Below the pieces are notes generated by a model. That model saw only the letters and a program-made list of their open reading frames with translations, did not search any database and was not told the origin of the DNA. Below are positions 49,435 through 58,595 of a stretch of DNA of 64,000 nucleotides, piece after piece. Every line of letters starts with the position of its first letter. Position 1 is the first letter of the stretch. This stretch comes from Pedobacter yulinensis. Lineage in GTDB: Bacteria > Bacteroidota > Bacteroidia > Sphingobacteriales > Sphingobacteriaceae. The stretch spans positions 372,001 through 436,000 of the forward strand of contig NZ_KZ686269.1 of the NCBI RefSeq assembly GCF_003029735.1, in the 5' to 3' direction. Position numbers and translations under genes: made by a program.

Positions 49435-50082
49435 ATGATCAATATTATACTTGCTGAAGACCATAACATTGTACGCAATGGTATTCGGACAATTTTAGAG
49501 GAGCATAAAGGATTCGCCGTACTTGCAGATGTGAGCGATGGCCTGGAAGCCTGGGCACTGATTGCTGAGGGCGCAAAAGCAGACATTATTCTGGCCGACA
49601 TCAGCATGCCCAACCTGGATGGATTGGGCCTGGTGCGCAAGTGCCGCGAGGCCGATTATTCCGGAAAGTTTATCTTTCTGTCCATGATGGACAGTGAGAA
49701 ATACATCGCCGACGCCTTCCAGGCCGGTGCTGACGGATACCTGTTGAAGGACGTAGGACCAGAAGAGCTTATTTTTGCCATTGCTCAGGTTAATGCCGGT
49801 TTCCGCTACCTTAGTTCTACACTTGCCGATTATTTTATCGATAAGTTCCTGGGAAAACCCGCCGTGCGCCTGGTTGATGGGGACAGCATTGATTTCTCTG
49901 GCCGGGAACTCGAAATTCTCCGGCTGATCAGCGAAGGAATGACCAATCAGGAAATGGCCGGAATTTTAAACATCAGCAAGCGGACCGTGGAAGGGCACCG
50001 TCAGACCTTGCTCGAAAAAACGCACACAAGGAACACAGCTGCACTTATCCGTTTTGCGATTACAACCGGTTATGTGATTTGA
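49435..50082 (+). CDS. NarL/FixJ-family response regulator, paralogue of the one at 30469
   Basis: The 215-residue protein has a receiver domain (AEDH, Asp55 in IILADISMPNLDG, Lys in YLLKDVG) and a LuxR helix-turn-helix (EGMTNQEMAGILNISKRTVE, GHRQTLLEKTH). No kinase gene lies beside it. It is similar along its whole length to the regulator at 30469-31119. Divergent to the carbamoyltransferase operon, it could regulate it, but that is only an inference from position. Confidence 0.9.
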   Translation: MINIILAEDHNIVRNGIRTILEEHKGFAVLADVSDGLEAWALIAEGAKADIILADISMPNLDGLGLVRKCREADYSGKFIFLSMMDSEKYIADAFQAGADGYLLKDVGPEELIFAIAQVNAGFRYLSSTLADYFIDKFLGKPAVRLVDGDSIDFSGRELEILRLISEGMTNQEMAGILNISKRTVEGHRQTLLEKTHTRNTAALIRFAITTGYVI

Positions 50083-50113
50083 TCCGCCCCCTGCGCATAT
50101 CGTTCCGGCAGCG

Positions 50114-50383
50114 TCAGGAATCCTGATCGGTGTTTTTTTCGCCGTTGTCGATAGCTGATGAGTCTCCTAAACCAAAACTTTTGTCGCTGCGGTCTTCTTC
50201 CCCAGACCCCGATTGCCTTGCCTGTTCGTCCGAGCGCGTTTTTTTTGCATTTTCCTGCATTTGACGGATACTGTTTTCATCACGGGCGCCGTCACGAATG
50301 TGCCCGTCGTCTGTGCGCAGGTCGTCTGCCTGCCGGCCTACCGGTTGTTTTCCGGGTTGTCCAGACTTCTCTGAGTTTTCCAT
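50114..50383 (-). CDS. disordered hydrophilic hypothetical protein, 89 aa
   Basis: A Gly/Asp/Glu/Ser/Gln-rich chain (MENSEKSGQPGKQPVGRQAD, DSSAIDNGEKNTDQDS) without hydrophobic core or signal. It belongs by composition to the group of small disordered proteins seen at 23.0-24.5, 39.2 and 50.7 kb. Its stop lies 31 bp from the stop of the convergent regulator gene. Confidence 0.5.
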   Translation of the reverse strand: MENSEKSGQPGKQPVGRQADDLRTDDGHIRDGARDENSIRQMQENAKKTRSDEQARQSGSGEEDRSDKSFGLGDSSAIDNGEKNTDQDS

Positions 50384-50743
50384 GTGCTGTGTTTTAAGGT
50401 GATTTTATTTGTACCGGGTTAATACGATGATGGCGGTCAGAAATGCGACGCCCAAATGCCAGGTATGATCATATCAGGCCGCTTTGTGTATGAACACATC
50501 ATAGAAGATAAGGTTTTGCTTCAGATTTAAAGGCGTACTTCGCCGACCAGGCGGCAAGTACCCGTGCTGGCCCGATCGCATCTGCTGATAGTTCTGCCAT
50601 GATCGGTCCGGCCTGTCACGGTCCTGGGAAGCGTAAAACTACCTGATCCGGAAATCGACCAGAACAATTGACGGCGCTGATCGGTTGTATTTGCAGATTG
50701 CGGCCGGTGCCGGTAACCCGCCCGGACCGATAAACTTCAAAAC
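50384..50743. other. 360-bp divergent region between two small-protein genes
   Basis: No coding frame stands out. It must carry both promoters. A degenerate FNR-like sequence (ATGATGGCGGTCAG, 50427-50440) matches the boxes at 9327 and 13701 except for one base, but it is not near a gene that would fit. Confidence 0.35.
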
Positions 50744-51106
50744 ATGACAGTCATGCAGAACGAATCACAACAGAACCCTGAAGAGGAAATTCCAAACATG
50801 GATCAGTTCCAGGTAGGCCGTGCCCCGGCCGAAGAAAAACAGCTCGACGACGACGGCAACAGCAATGTGACCGGAACAAATGCTGAAGAAAATGAATATA
50901 CACCCGGCGAGGTGGAATATGCTGATGGCGAAGGAACCCGTCTTGACGAAGAAATTGCCGGCGGGGATGGCCCACTGACTGACGCTGAAGTTGCCGGTGA
51001 TGACGGCGCTTACGATGAAGATGAAGATACGGATCTCAGCGAAGACAGCGACCTTGACGACGACATGGGCCTGGAAGGCCAGGATCTTGACGAAGAGGAG
51101 AAATAG
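50744..51106 (+). CDS. very acidic disordered hypothetical protein, 120 aa
   Basis: The C-terminal half is nearly all Asp, Glu and Gly (DEDEDTDLSEDSDLDDDMGL), giving an extreme negative charge; the N-terminal half is also acidic. No signal peptide or membrane segment. Such chains may bind cations or basic proteins. It precedes mgtC by 5 bp, so co-transcription with a magnesium-linked gene is likely and a divalent-cation role is conceivable. ATG at 50753 is an alternative start. Confidence 0.55.
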   Translation: MTVMQNESQQNPEEEIPNMDQFQVGRAPAEEKQLDDDGNSNVTGTNAEENEYTPGEVEYADGEGTRLDEEIAGGDGPLTDAEVAGDDGAYDEDEDTDLSEDSDLDDDMGLEGQDLDEEEK

Positions 51107-51111
51107 ATAAG

Positions 51112-51789
51112 ATGCCCGAACTGACATTGGCCGACCTGTTAAGCCGCCTCGGACTGGCGGTGTTGCTTGGGGCAATCATTGGATTTGAGCGGGAGCGAAA
51201 GGAGTGGGCCGCCGGTCTTAAAACCCATGCCCTGGTATGTCTGGGCGCTTCGCTTGCTATGATCGTATCAGCCTACGGTTTTTCAGATGTTATTGTCTAT
51301 GAAGGCGTTGAGTTGGATCCCTCGCGGGTTGCAGCCCAGGTCATTAGTGGCGTAGGCTTTCTTGGAGCAGGTACAATCCTGTTCTTTAAGCAACAGGTTA
51401 TTCGCGGACTTACCACTGCAGCTGGTTTGTGGGGTGTAGCCTCGATCGGCCTGGCCTGCGGCGGCGGTATGTACCTGGCAGCCGTCGCAGCGACGATCTT
51501 TTTTCTTGCTGTCCTGCTCGGTCTTAGCTGGCTTGAAAGAAATTATTTCGGCAAAAGGTCAGAGACTGTGCTTTCTGTAGAACTGGACATGCGTGACAAC
51601 GTCCTGGACGAAATCAGGGCTGCATTGGAAGGCGCACAGCTGGACATCAAAAAGCTAAGTATCGTGCCCGGCAATGGCGTACCAGACAGCCTGCAGATCG
51701 TGCTGGGAAAATTTTCGCCCGAGAAAAAACTCGCCGCAGTGGGTGAGAAGATCGCACAGCTTGGCGGTGTGCGCAAAATTGAATGGTAA
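51112..51789 (+). CDS. MgtC/SapB-family membrane protein
   Basis: The 225-residue protein has the MgtC core: GAIIGFERERKEWAAGLKTH, LVCLGASLAMIVSAYGF, QVISGVGFLGAGTILFF and TTAAGLWGVASIGLACGGG, four to five helices, followed by a C-terminal ACT-like domain (about 145-225) as in longer family members. MgtC proteins modulate magnesium and ATP homeostasis rather than acting as proven transporters. It follows an extremely acidic protein gene by 5 bp. Confidence 0.9.
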   Translation: MPELTLADLLSRLGLAVLLGAIIGFERERKEWAAGLKTHALVCLGASLAMIVSAYGFSDVIVYEGVELDPSRVAAQVISGVGFLGAGTILFFKQQVIRGLTTAAGLWGVASIGLACGGGMYLAAVAATIFFLAVLLGLSWLERNYFGKRSETVLSVELDMRDNVLDEIRAALEGAQLDIKKLSIVPGNGVPDSLQIVLGKFSPEKKLAAVGEKIAQLGGVRKIEW

Positions 51790-51832
51790 CCCGAAGCGGG
51801 TATGCCAGTGTATTCACATTTATAAAGGATTG

Positions 51833-52120
51833 ATGAACGCTTTTAACATACATGTACCTTATCTGCACGATCAGGTAACACTGACCATCTTGCCGGTTGA
51901 GGCCGGTTACCAGGTCATTTATTTCGGAAAGATCGCTGCATTACTCAGCCAGAACGATGGTGGTTGGCAAGAGGCCCCCCTGGCATCGACAGATCTGGGG
52001 GACCTGCCGCTCTACGATCCGGAGGCGTTCCCTGAAAACCCCCCGTTGGTGATTGACCGAAACCTGCTCCTGGCTATTGGGCGTGAAATAGACATGTACC
52101 TTCAGACTGCCTCATCCTAA
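51833..52120 (+). CDS. hypothetical protein, 95 aa
   Basis: No family recognised. The chain begins MNAFNIHVPYLHDQVTLTIL and contains beta-like strands (VEAGYQVIYFGKIAALL) and a C-terminal helix (NLLLAIGREIDMYLQT). It is probably a small cytoplasmic alpha/beta protein. The start follows an AAAGGATTG leader. The stop lies 3 bp before the glgX start, suggesting a shared transcript and possibly a role in glycogen metabolism. Confidence 0.6.
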   Translation: MNAFNIHVPYLHDQVTLTILPVEAGYQVIYFGKIAALLSQNDGGWQEAPLASTDLGDLPLYDPEAFPENPPLVIDRNLLLAIGREIDMYLQTASS

Positions 52121-52123
52121 CTT

Positions 52124-54259
52124 ATGTACAACGACTCCATGCTGCAGGCTAACGATGAACAGTTGGCGCAGCTGCCAGGATCAGACTATCCACTGGGCGC
52201 CAACTGGGATGGCGGCGGTGTTAATTTTGCCGTGTATGCGCAAAATGCCAGCCGCGTCTGGCTTTGCCTGTTCGATGAGGCGGCCAGCGGTGCTGAGCGT
52301 GTTCGCGTTCCGCTGCACAAATTCACACACGGTGTTTGGCATGGCTATTTTCCGGATCTGCGTCCGGGCCAATTGTACGGATTCCGTGCCGAGGGGCCGT
52401 ACCAGCCGGAAGCGGGCGAGCGCTACAATGTGAACAAACTCCTTCTGGACCCCTATGCCCGCTCTATATCGGGAGAGCTGAAATGGGATGATGCGCTTTT
52501 TGGTTATGAGCTGGGTCACGAATCGGGCGACCTGACCTTTTCTGATAAAGACAGCGCACCTTTTATGCCTAAATGCGTAGTTATTGACCAGCAATTTGAT
52601 TGGCAGAATGACCGCATGCCCCGCCTTGCCCGGGAGCGTTCGGTGATCTACGAAGCACATGTAAAAGGACTGAGCCAACTGCACCCCGATGTACCCGAAG
52701 AGTTGCGCGGCACCTATGCCGGCATCGCGCATCCCGCCATGATCGGTTACCTCCGGGATCTCGGCATTAATACGATTGAACTGTTACCTGTGCACACCTT
52801 CGTGTCTGATCACCACCTGCATGAAAGAGGGCTGAGCAATTACTGGGGCTACAATTCGATCGGTTTTTTTGCGCCCGACCGCCGCTATGCATCAGGCTCT
52901 GAACCAGGTTCTGAAGTGGCCGAGTTCAAGGAAATGGTGCGCCGCCTGCACGAAGCGGGGATAGAGGTCATCCTGGATGTCGTTTATAACCACACCGGCG
53001 AGGGCAACCACATGGGGCCTACCTTATGTTTCCGAGGGCTCGATAACCACGGTTATTACCGGCTGGAACCCGGACAGGCACGCTATTACCGCGACTATAC
53101 CGGCACAGGGAATACGCTCAATACGACTGTTCCCAATGTACTCCGGCTCATTATGGACAGCCTTCGTTACTGGATCACCGAAATGCATGTAGATGGTTTC
53201 AGATTCGACCTGGCCTCGACACTCGCGCGCGAGCAATTTGATGTAAGCAGGGACAGCGCATTCCTGGATATTATTTACCAGGATCCCGTGATATCGCAGG
53301 TTAAATTGATTGCCGAACCCTGGGATGTTGGCGATGGTGGCTACCAGGTGGGTAATTTCCCCCAGGGTTGGAGCGAATGGAACGGCAAGTTCCGCGATTG
53401 CTGGCGGCGGTTCTGGCGGGGCGATGAAGGTACGATTGGCGAGGTTTCCTGCCGTTTTCTGGGCAGTCCGGACCTCTATCAGGCCGATTCGCGGATGCCC
53501 AGCGCAAGCATTAATTTCATCACTGCGCACGACGGCTTCAGCCTGTATGACCTGGTTAGTTACAACGAGAAACACAATGCAGCCAATGGCGAAGAAAACC
53601 AGGATGGCGAAAGCGAGAACCTTTCCTGGAACTGCGGCGCCGAAGGCGAGACCGAAGACGAGCAGGTGCTAAACCTGCGCAGGCGCCAGCAGCGAAACCT
53701 GCTGTGCGGATTGTTGCTCTCTCAGGGCACCCCGATGATGACCGCGGGGGCCGAGTGCGGCAAAACACAAAACGGCAATAACAACGCCTATTGCCAGGAC
53801 AACGAAATCTCCTGGCTCGACTGGGAACGCCGGGACCACGACCTGTATGCCTTCACACGCGCGTTGCTGGCTTTCAGACGCGATAACCCGATATTGAGCC
53901 AGGACAACTGGATCATGGGCGACCGTGCATCCAGCACGGACGCAAGGACCGTAGCCTGGTTTACACCCGAAGGCGGTGAAATGAAGACCAAACACTGGCA
54001 CGAAGCGCACCGCAAAACGCTCTGCATTTTCCTGACCCAGCGTGCCTCAAATCATGACATGGCGGCGGCCACACTGTATCTGATCTTCAATGCCTCGCAT
54101 GAGGCCATTAATGTTACGTTCCCGCGGCGGGCTTATAAACGTTCCTGGGAGCTCGCATTTGCCAGTCTTGAACCGCAAGAACAGGAGGCACTGACCTGGC
54201 AGCAATCGGTCAATTGTCCGCCTCACTGCGTCCTGGTTTTCCGTTCGCGCGAGAAATAA
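52124..54259 (+). CDS. glgX: glycogen debranching enzyme GlgX
   Basis: The 711-residue GH13 enzyme has an N-terminal CBM48-like domain (about 15-150: PLGANWDGGGVNFAVYAQNA) and a barrel with VIYEAHVKGLSQLHPDVPEE, EVILDVVYNHTGEGN, the nucleophile Asp in GFRFDLAST, Glu in LIAEPWDVG and Asp in TAHDGFSLYDL. Length, N-terminal domain and the AHDGFSLYD motif match GlgX, which hydrolyses alpha-1,6 branches of limit dextrin during glycogen breakdown. It is the last gene of this rightward group. Confidence 0.93.
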   Translation: MYNDSMLQANDEQLAQLPGSDYPLGANWDGGGVNFAVYAQNASRVWLCLFDEAASGAERVRVPLHKFTHGVWHGYFPDLRPGQLYGFRAEGPYQPEAGERYNVNKLLLDPYARSISGELKWDDALFGYELGHESGDLTFSDKDSAPFMPKCVVIDQQFDWQNDRMPRLARERSVIYEAHVKGLSQLHPDVPEELRGTYAGIAHPAMIGYLRDLGINTIELLPVHTFVSDHHLHERGLSNYWGYNSIGFFAPDRRYASGSEPGSEVAEFKEMVRRLHEAGIEVILDVVYNHTGEGNHMGPTLCFRGLDNHGYYRLEPGQARYYRDYTGTGNTLNTTVPNVLRLIMDSLRYWITEMHVDGFRFDLASTLAREQFDVSRDSAFLDIIYQDPVISQVKLIAEPWDVGDGGYQVGNFPQGWSEWNGKFRDCWRRFWRGDEGTIGEVSCRFLGSPDLYQADSRMPSASINFITAHDGFSLYDLVSYNEKHNAANGEENQDGESENLSWNCGAEGETEDEQVLNLRRRQQRNLLCGLLLSQGTPMMTAGAECGKTQNGNNNAYCQDNEISWLDWERRDHDLYAFTRALLAFRRDNPILSQDNWIMGDRASSTDARTVAWFTPEGGEMKTKHWHEAHRKTLCIFLTQRASNHDMAAATLYLIFNASHEAINVTFPRRAYKRSWELAFASLEPQEQEALTWQQSVNCPPHCVLVFRSREK

Positions 54260-54321
54260 GAAAGCTGCCCCGCAAGGAATCATTTTTTCAACAGCGCTCA
54301 TTGCAGATAAAATAACTTATC

Positions 54322-54361
54322 ATGGAACATCCTCATTTCGATAGAAATACGGATGTTCCAT
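54322..54361. other. 40-nt near-perfect hairpin between convergent genes
   Basis: ATGGAACATCC pairs with GGATGTTCCAT (54322-54332 and 54351-54361), then ATTTC pairs with GAAAT around GATA, with a 2x2 internal mismatch. It is AT-rich and lacks an adjacent T tract, so it is not a classical terminator, but the position between two convergent genes makes a terminator or RNA-end-protecting role plausible. Confidence 0.5.
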
Positions 54362-54422
54362 TAGAGGCTGATCATCGGGACACGCGGTCCGGCTGCCTGC
54401 AGACAGCGGCTTCGTTAAAGGT

Positions 54423-55064
54423 TTATTTGTTTCCTGTATCAAGAAGACCTGCTACCAGGCTTTTCCATTGCGGGTAGGAAAAACCAAGTTTGGCACCAAA
54501 CCCTACAAAGGCATTCCTGATGTTATCAATGATATCGCCCGTTTCCAGGTTGGCCACTTCATTTCTGCCATGTTCTTCGGCGGTTACTTCATTGGCCATG
54601 CGTTTTACCTGAAAGGTCGAGGTTGCGGTATCCTTCAGGAAGTGCGCAGTATTTTCACCTGCTCCCAGCGGATGGGCGGATGGACGCACGCGGAGTGTGG
54701 TGACCTCGCTATCGGCTTCCCTGTCTTCTGCCAGCTCTTCGATCAAGACCCAGTCATAGCCCTCACCAGTTCGGATGCCCGGGCCGGGAATATCGATCCG
54801 GATAAAATCACCTTGAGCCGCGGGCCGCTCGGCTGCACGGCCAGCATCATCGAAAAGTTTAAAGGCCGACATGGGCAATTTGGCCATTTCACCCCAGCGG
54901 TTTACGTCGAGCAATCTGGCCCGCACCACCTCATAAAAAGAACTTGCTGCACCGGCGGTATCGAGCGTTACTTTTTCTACCGCATTCATTTCTGCGCCCG
55001 TTGTTTGCTCAGGCACGCGGTCAGATCCGGGTCCGCGGTTGCCATTGTCGTCGCTCAGGTTCAT
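54423..55064 (-). CDS. hypothetical protein, 213 aa
   Basis: I do not recognise a family with confidence. After a polar, disordered N-terminus (about 1-25), the chain MNAVEKVTLDTAGAASSFYE, VVRARLLDVNRWGEMAKLPM, then FKLFDDAGRAAERPAAQGDF and GEGYDWVLIEEL looks like a single alpha/beta domain, with a helical end (NIRNAFVGFGAKLGFSYPQW). Repeated aromatic/charged strands suggest a lipid- or ligand-binding (START-like) fold, but this is weak. M26 is an alternative start. Confidence 0.55.
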   Translation of the reverse strand: MNLSDDNGNRGPGSDRVPEQTTGAEMNAVEKVTLDTAGAASSFYEVVRARLLDVNRWGEMAKLPMSAFKLFDDAGRAAERPAAQGDFIRIDIPGPGIRTGEGYDWVLIEELAEDREADSEVTTLRVRPSAHPLGAGENTAHFLKDTATSTFQVKRMANEVTAEEHGRNEVANLETGDIIDNIRNAFVGFGAKLGFSYPQWKSLVAGLLDTGNK

Positions 55065-55168
55065 ATCTTGATTTATTTAAGTTGTGACCACCGCAGGCCC
55101 GGTCGGGCATACGGCATGCTTGGTAAGATAACCCGGCGGTAGGGCAAAAGTTTAAAGCAGGTGCAGGC

Positions 55169-55672
55169 TTAACGTTCGGCTGTTGGGCCCGGCCTTTTTC
55201 GTTCAGCGTCCGGCTCCTTTTTTTGCAAGGCGTCGTTCCTTGCGTTTTTTACCTCCTGTACCTGCTCAGCCGCATCTATTGAGTGCGATTTATGGATGTC
55301 ATCATCTTCTTCTGCTTCATCAGAAAGTTTTTTATAATATTTGTGCAGCACATCCAGTTCTTCCTCGCTCAGATCTTCAATGTCCACCATCCGGTTGCTG
55401 GCATACCGACTGGCTGCCACCAGTTCGTTCAGCTTAAGCTGAATGGCTTTGGCATCTTTGTTCTGGGTTTTTTGAATGAGAAAAACCATCAGAAAAGTAA
55501 CAATGGTTGTACCGGTATTGATGACCAGTTGCCAGGTATCGGAATACTTGAAGATGGGCCCGCTGATTCCCCAGGCCAAAACAATAAGCAGTGCAATGGT
55601 AAATGCCGGCGGGCTGCCTGCCAGGGTCGTGATCTTATTGGCAAGGCTTTCGAAGATGCTGCGCTTTTTCAT
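55169..55672 (-). CDS. low-affinity iron permease-family membrane protein
   Basis: The 167-residue protein starts MKKRSIFESLANKITTLAGS, has two helices (FTIALLIVLAWGISGPIFKY and VINTGTTIVTFLMVFLIQ), then the family motif QKTQNKDAKAIQLKLNEL and a cytoplasmic acidic tail. Proteins with this domain are annotated after yeast Fet4; in bacteria the transport function is not shown. The frame is open to 55798, but MKKRSIF gives the typical N-terminus. Confidence 0.82.
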   Translation of the reverse strand: MKKRSIFESLANKITTLAGSPPAFTIALLIVLAWGISGPIFKYSDTWQLVINTGTTIVTFLMVFLIQKTQNKDAKAIQLKLNELVAASRYASNRMVDIEDLSEEELDVLHKYYKKLSDEAEEDDDIHKSHSIDAAEQVQEVKNARNDALQKKEPDAERKRPGPTAER

Positions 55673-55844
55673 AATAACGTTTCGTATACAAACAGACTTG
55701 CGTACAATTTGATTTTTACGCCGGGTAAAAATTACATCACGGCCCCGGTAAATACCTGTATCTGTTTCGACAAATGCCTTGCTATACCGGTGCAACAAAC
55801 TTTTGTTTCACCTGCCTTGTTCTCTCAGCAGAAGAAAACACGCC

Positions 55845-58592
55845 ATGGGATTAAAAGAGTATCGTGCCAAACGGTCAAAGGACAAGACAGACGAGCCTTT
55901 CGGCGGCGAGCCGGCCGGGAAAACGCTGCGATTTGTTGTCCAAAAACATGCCGCATCACACCTGCATTATGATTTCAGGCTTGAAATGCGCGGTGTATTA
56001 AAAAGCTGGGCAGTTCCCAAAGGCCCTTCGCTCGATCCCGAGGTCAAGCGCCTGGCTATGATGGTTGAAGATCATCCTTACGATTACCGGACTTTTGAAG
56101 GCACCATCCCGAAAGGGGAATATGGCGGGGGGACCGTGATGGTTTGGGACGAAGGAACCTATGAGGCTGCCGAAGAAGACAACGCTGACCTTGAAACGCA
56201 GCAGAAACATCTGCTGCACCAGCTTCATGCCGGCAAAATCAAATTCATATTGAAGGGCAAGAAACTGAAAGGCGAATTTGCGTTGATTAAAGCACATGGA
56301 CGCGGAGAAAATGGCTGGTTGCTCATGAAAATGGCCGACCGGTACGCAAACACAAACGACATCACCTTAAAAGACAAGTCCGCATTGTCAGGGCTGAGCA
56401 TGGACCAGATCACCAAGCGGGCCGACACAAAAGAAAGTCAGCCAACCGCGTCTGAGCCCGCCGCGAAAGTAAAGAAAAAGCTGAAGGATAAAACCGGCAC
56501 ATTACCCGAGGCAGAAGGCAAGCTGGTCAAAACTGCCGAAAAGAACAGCCGGTCGGCCCCCCTTGCGGGCAGTGATCTTAAAAAACTCCTTAAAGAAGCA
56601 ACAAAATGCCCGTTTTATACCAAACTCTCACCCATGCTGGCAACGCTTGTGGGCCAGGCTTTTGATGATCCCGGCTGGCTGTATGAGGTAAAGTGGGACG
56701 GCTACCGGGCCGTCGGTTTCAGAAAAGGCTCACTTTTGGAGCTGAAAAGCCGCAATGACAAGTCGTTCAATGAAAAATTTTATCCTGTATATGAGGCTAT
56801 GAAAGCCTGGGACAAAGATGTGATTGTTGACGGGGAGATCGTGGTGGTGGGCGATGACGGCAGGGCCAACTTTGGCGCACTTCAGAACTGGCGCAGTGAG
56901 GCTGACGGCAGCCTGCTTTTCTATGTCTTCGACCTGCTGTGGTACAACGGCCTTGACCTGACCGGGCTGCCTCTTATTACCAGGAAAGCTATTCTGAATG
57001 AGGTTGCCCCATCAAACTCCCTGATCCAGGTAAGCCGTGATTTTGAAACCTCGGGTATCGAGTTCCTGGAGGCGGCCAGAAAGATGGGCCTGGAAGGCAT
57101 CATGGCCAAACGAAAAGACAGTCTTTACCACACAGGCGACCGCACAAAGGACTGGCTGAAAATTAAGGCAAACAGGCGCCAGGAAGTGGTTATAGGCGGG
57201 TATACCCGAAATGAAGACACCCGCAAACCCTTCAGTTCATTGCTTGTCGGCGTTTTCCAGGGAAAATCATTTGTCTATACCGGCAAAATCGGGACGGGCT
57301 TTTCTGTAAAGACGCAGACAGACATGCTTGCACAGTTTGAGCCCCTGCAAATCGACCATCCGCCTTTTTCGGTAGAGCCCGATGTAAACAAGCCGAGCCG
57401 GTTTCGGCCCAATCCGCCAAAGGCGACCGTAACCTGGCTTAAACCCGAGCTAATCTGTGAGGTCAGCTTTGCTGAAATGACAAGCGACGGGGTTATGCGT
57501 CACCCATCTTTTGAGGGCATGCGGACCGACAAAACCGCCAGCGAAGTCGTTCTCGAAAAGGAAACAGATACCGGCTCTATTGTTGCTGGCAATGCCCAGC
57601 TGTCTGGTTATGTGAAACCCGGCCCGAAGAAAAGCCGCAAGACCCTGCTCAATCCAACCGAGGCCACGCAGGTAAAGAAGGTGGGTGGCCACGAGCTGAA
57701 ATTTACCAATGTAAAGAAAGTATTCTGGCCAATAGAGAAGTATACAAAAGGTGACTTGCTGAATTATTACTACCAGGCAGCGCCCTTTATTCTGCCTTAC
57801 CTGAAAGATCGGCCACAGTCCATGAACCGCTTTCCGAACGGAATACACGGCAAAAGTTTTTACCAGAAAAACGTAAAAGGCAAAGTGCCTGATTGGATGG
57901 CTACCTACGCATACCACAGCGATGCAGATAACGAAGACAAGGAATACCTCATTGCAAACGACGAAGCGACTTTGCTGTACATGATCAATTCGGGTTGCAT
58001 TGAACTGAACCCCTGGAGCAGTACGGTCAAAAATCCCGACCGGCCCACCTGGTGTATGATCGATTTCGATCCCGATCAGAATACGTTTGACCAGGTAATC
58101 GAGGCGGCACGTGTTACGCATACCATTTTAGAAGACATGGGTATACCATCGTATCCGAAGACCAGCGGCTCGACCGGCCTGCACATTTACATCCCGCTTG
58201 GCGGCAAATACACCTATGAGCAGTCGAAAGAGTTTTCACGCGTCATAGCCAGGCTGGTTCACCGGGAGCTCCCGGCGTACACCAGTATCGAGCGTGCCAT
58301 ACGCGACCGGGAAGGTAAAATGTATATTGATTTTCTGCAGAACCGGCCGCATGCAACCATAGCGGCACCTTATGTGGTCCGGCCCAAGCCCGGTGCAACC
58401 GTTTCCATGCCCCTGCATTGGGATGAAGTGAAAAAGGGCCTGAAAATGAAAGATTTTACAATCCAGAATGCCATTGACAGGATGCGCAGTGAAGGCGATA
58501 TTTTTAAACCTGTACTCGGGAAAGGCATCGACCTGCAGAAGATCATCAGCAAGCAACTGGCATCCAGGGCAGGAGAAGACGGGGCCGATTAA
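55845..58592 (+). CDS. ligD: DNA ligase D (multi-domain non-homologous end-joining ligase)
   Basis: The 915-residue chain carries an N-terminal phosphoesterase domain (about 10-170: FVVQKHAASHLHYDFRLEM, GTIPKGEYGGGTVMVWDEG), a Lys-rich linker, an ATP-dependent ligase (about 270-580: catalytic Lys in YEVKWDGYRAV, DGEIVVVGDDG, EGIMAKRKDS) and a C-terminal primase-polymerase (about 620-905: MNRFPNGIHGKSFYQKN, MIDFDPD, KTSGSTGLHIYIPLG). The order PE-LIG-POL is that of Pseudomonas LigD. It repairs double-strand breaks with Ku; no ku gene is in the window. The start at MGLKEYRAKR is chosen because the PE domain begins directly. Confidence 0.95.
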   Translation: MGLKEYRAKRSKDKTDEPFGGEPAGKTLRFVVQKHAASHLHYDFRLEMRGVLKSWAVPKGPSLDPEVKRLAMMVEDHPYDYRTFEGTIPKGEYGGGTVMVWDEGTYEAAEEDNADLETQQKHLLHQLHAGKIKFILKGKKLKGEFALIKAHGRGENGWLLMKMADRYANTNDITLKDKSALSGLSMDQITKRADTKESQPTASEPAAKVKKKLKDKTGTLPEAEGKLVKTAEKNSRSAPLAGSDLKKLLKEATKCPFYTKLSPMLATLVGQAFDDPGWLYEVKWDGYRAVGFRKGSLLELKSRNDKSFNEKFYPVYEAMKAWDKDVIVDGEIVVVGDDGRANFGALQNWRSEADGSLLFYVFDLLWYNGLDLTGLPLITRKAILNEVAPSNSLIQVSRDFETSGIEFLEAARKMGLEGIMAKRKDSLYHTGDRTKDWLKIKANRRQEVVIGGYTRNEDTRKPFSSLLVGVFQGKSFVYTGKIGTGFSVKTQTDMLAQFEPLQIDHPPFSVEPDVNKPSRFRPNPPKATVTWLKPELICEVSFAEMTSDGVMRHPSFEGMRTDKTASEVVLEKETDTGSIVAGNAQLSGYVKPGPKKSRKTLLNPTEATQVKKVGGHELKFTNVKKVFWPIEKYTKGDLLNYYYQAAPFILPYLKDRPQSMNRFPNGIHGKSFYQKNVKGKVPDWMATYAYHSDADNEDKEYLIANDEATLLYMINSGCIELNPWSSTVKNPDRPTWCMIDFDPDQNTFDQVIEAARVTHTILEDMGIPSYPKTSGSTGLHIYIPLGGKYTYEQSKEFSRVIARLVHRELPAYTSIERAIRDREGKMYIDFLQNRPHATIAAPYVVRPKPGATVSMPLHWDEVKKGLKMKDFTIQNAIDRMRSEGDIFKPVLGKGIDLQKIISKQLASRAGEDGAD

Positions 58593-58595
58593 CTG

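Noticed and set aside
50427..50440. ATGATGGCGGTCAG as a fourth FNR-like box
   Set aside because: One base off the other three, no low-oxygen gene nearby; likely chance.
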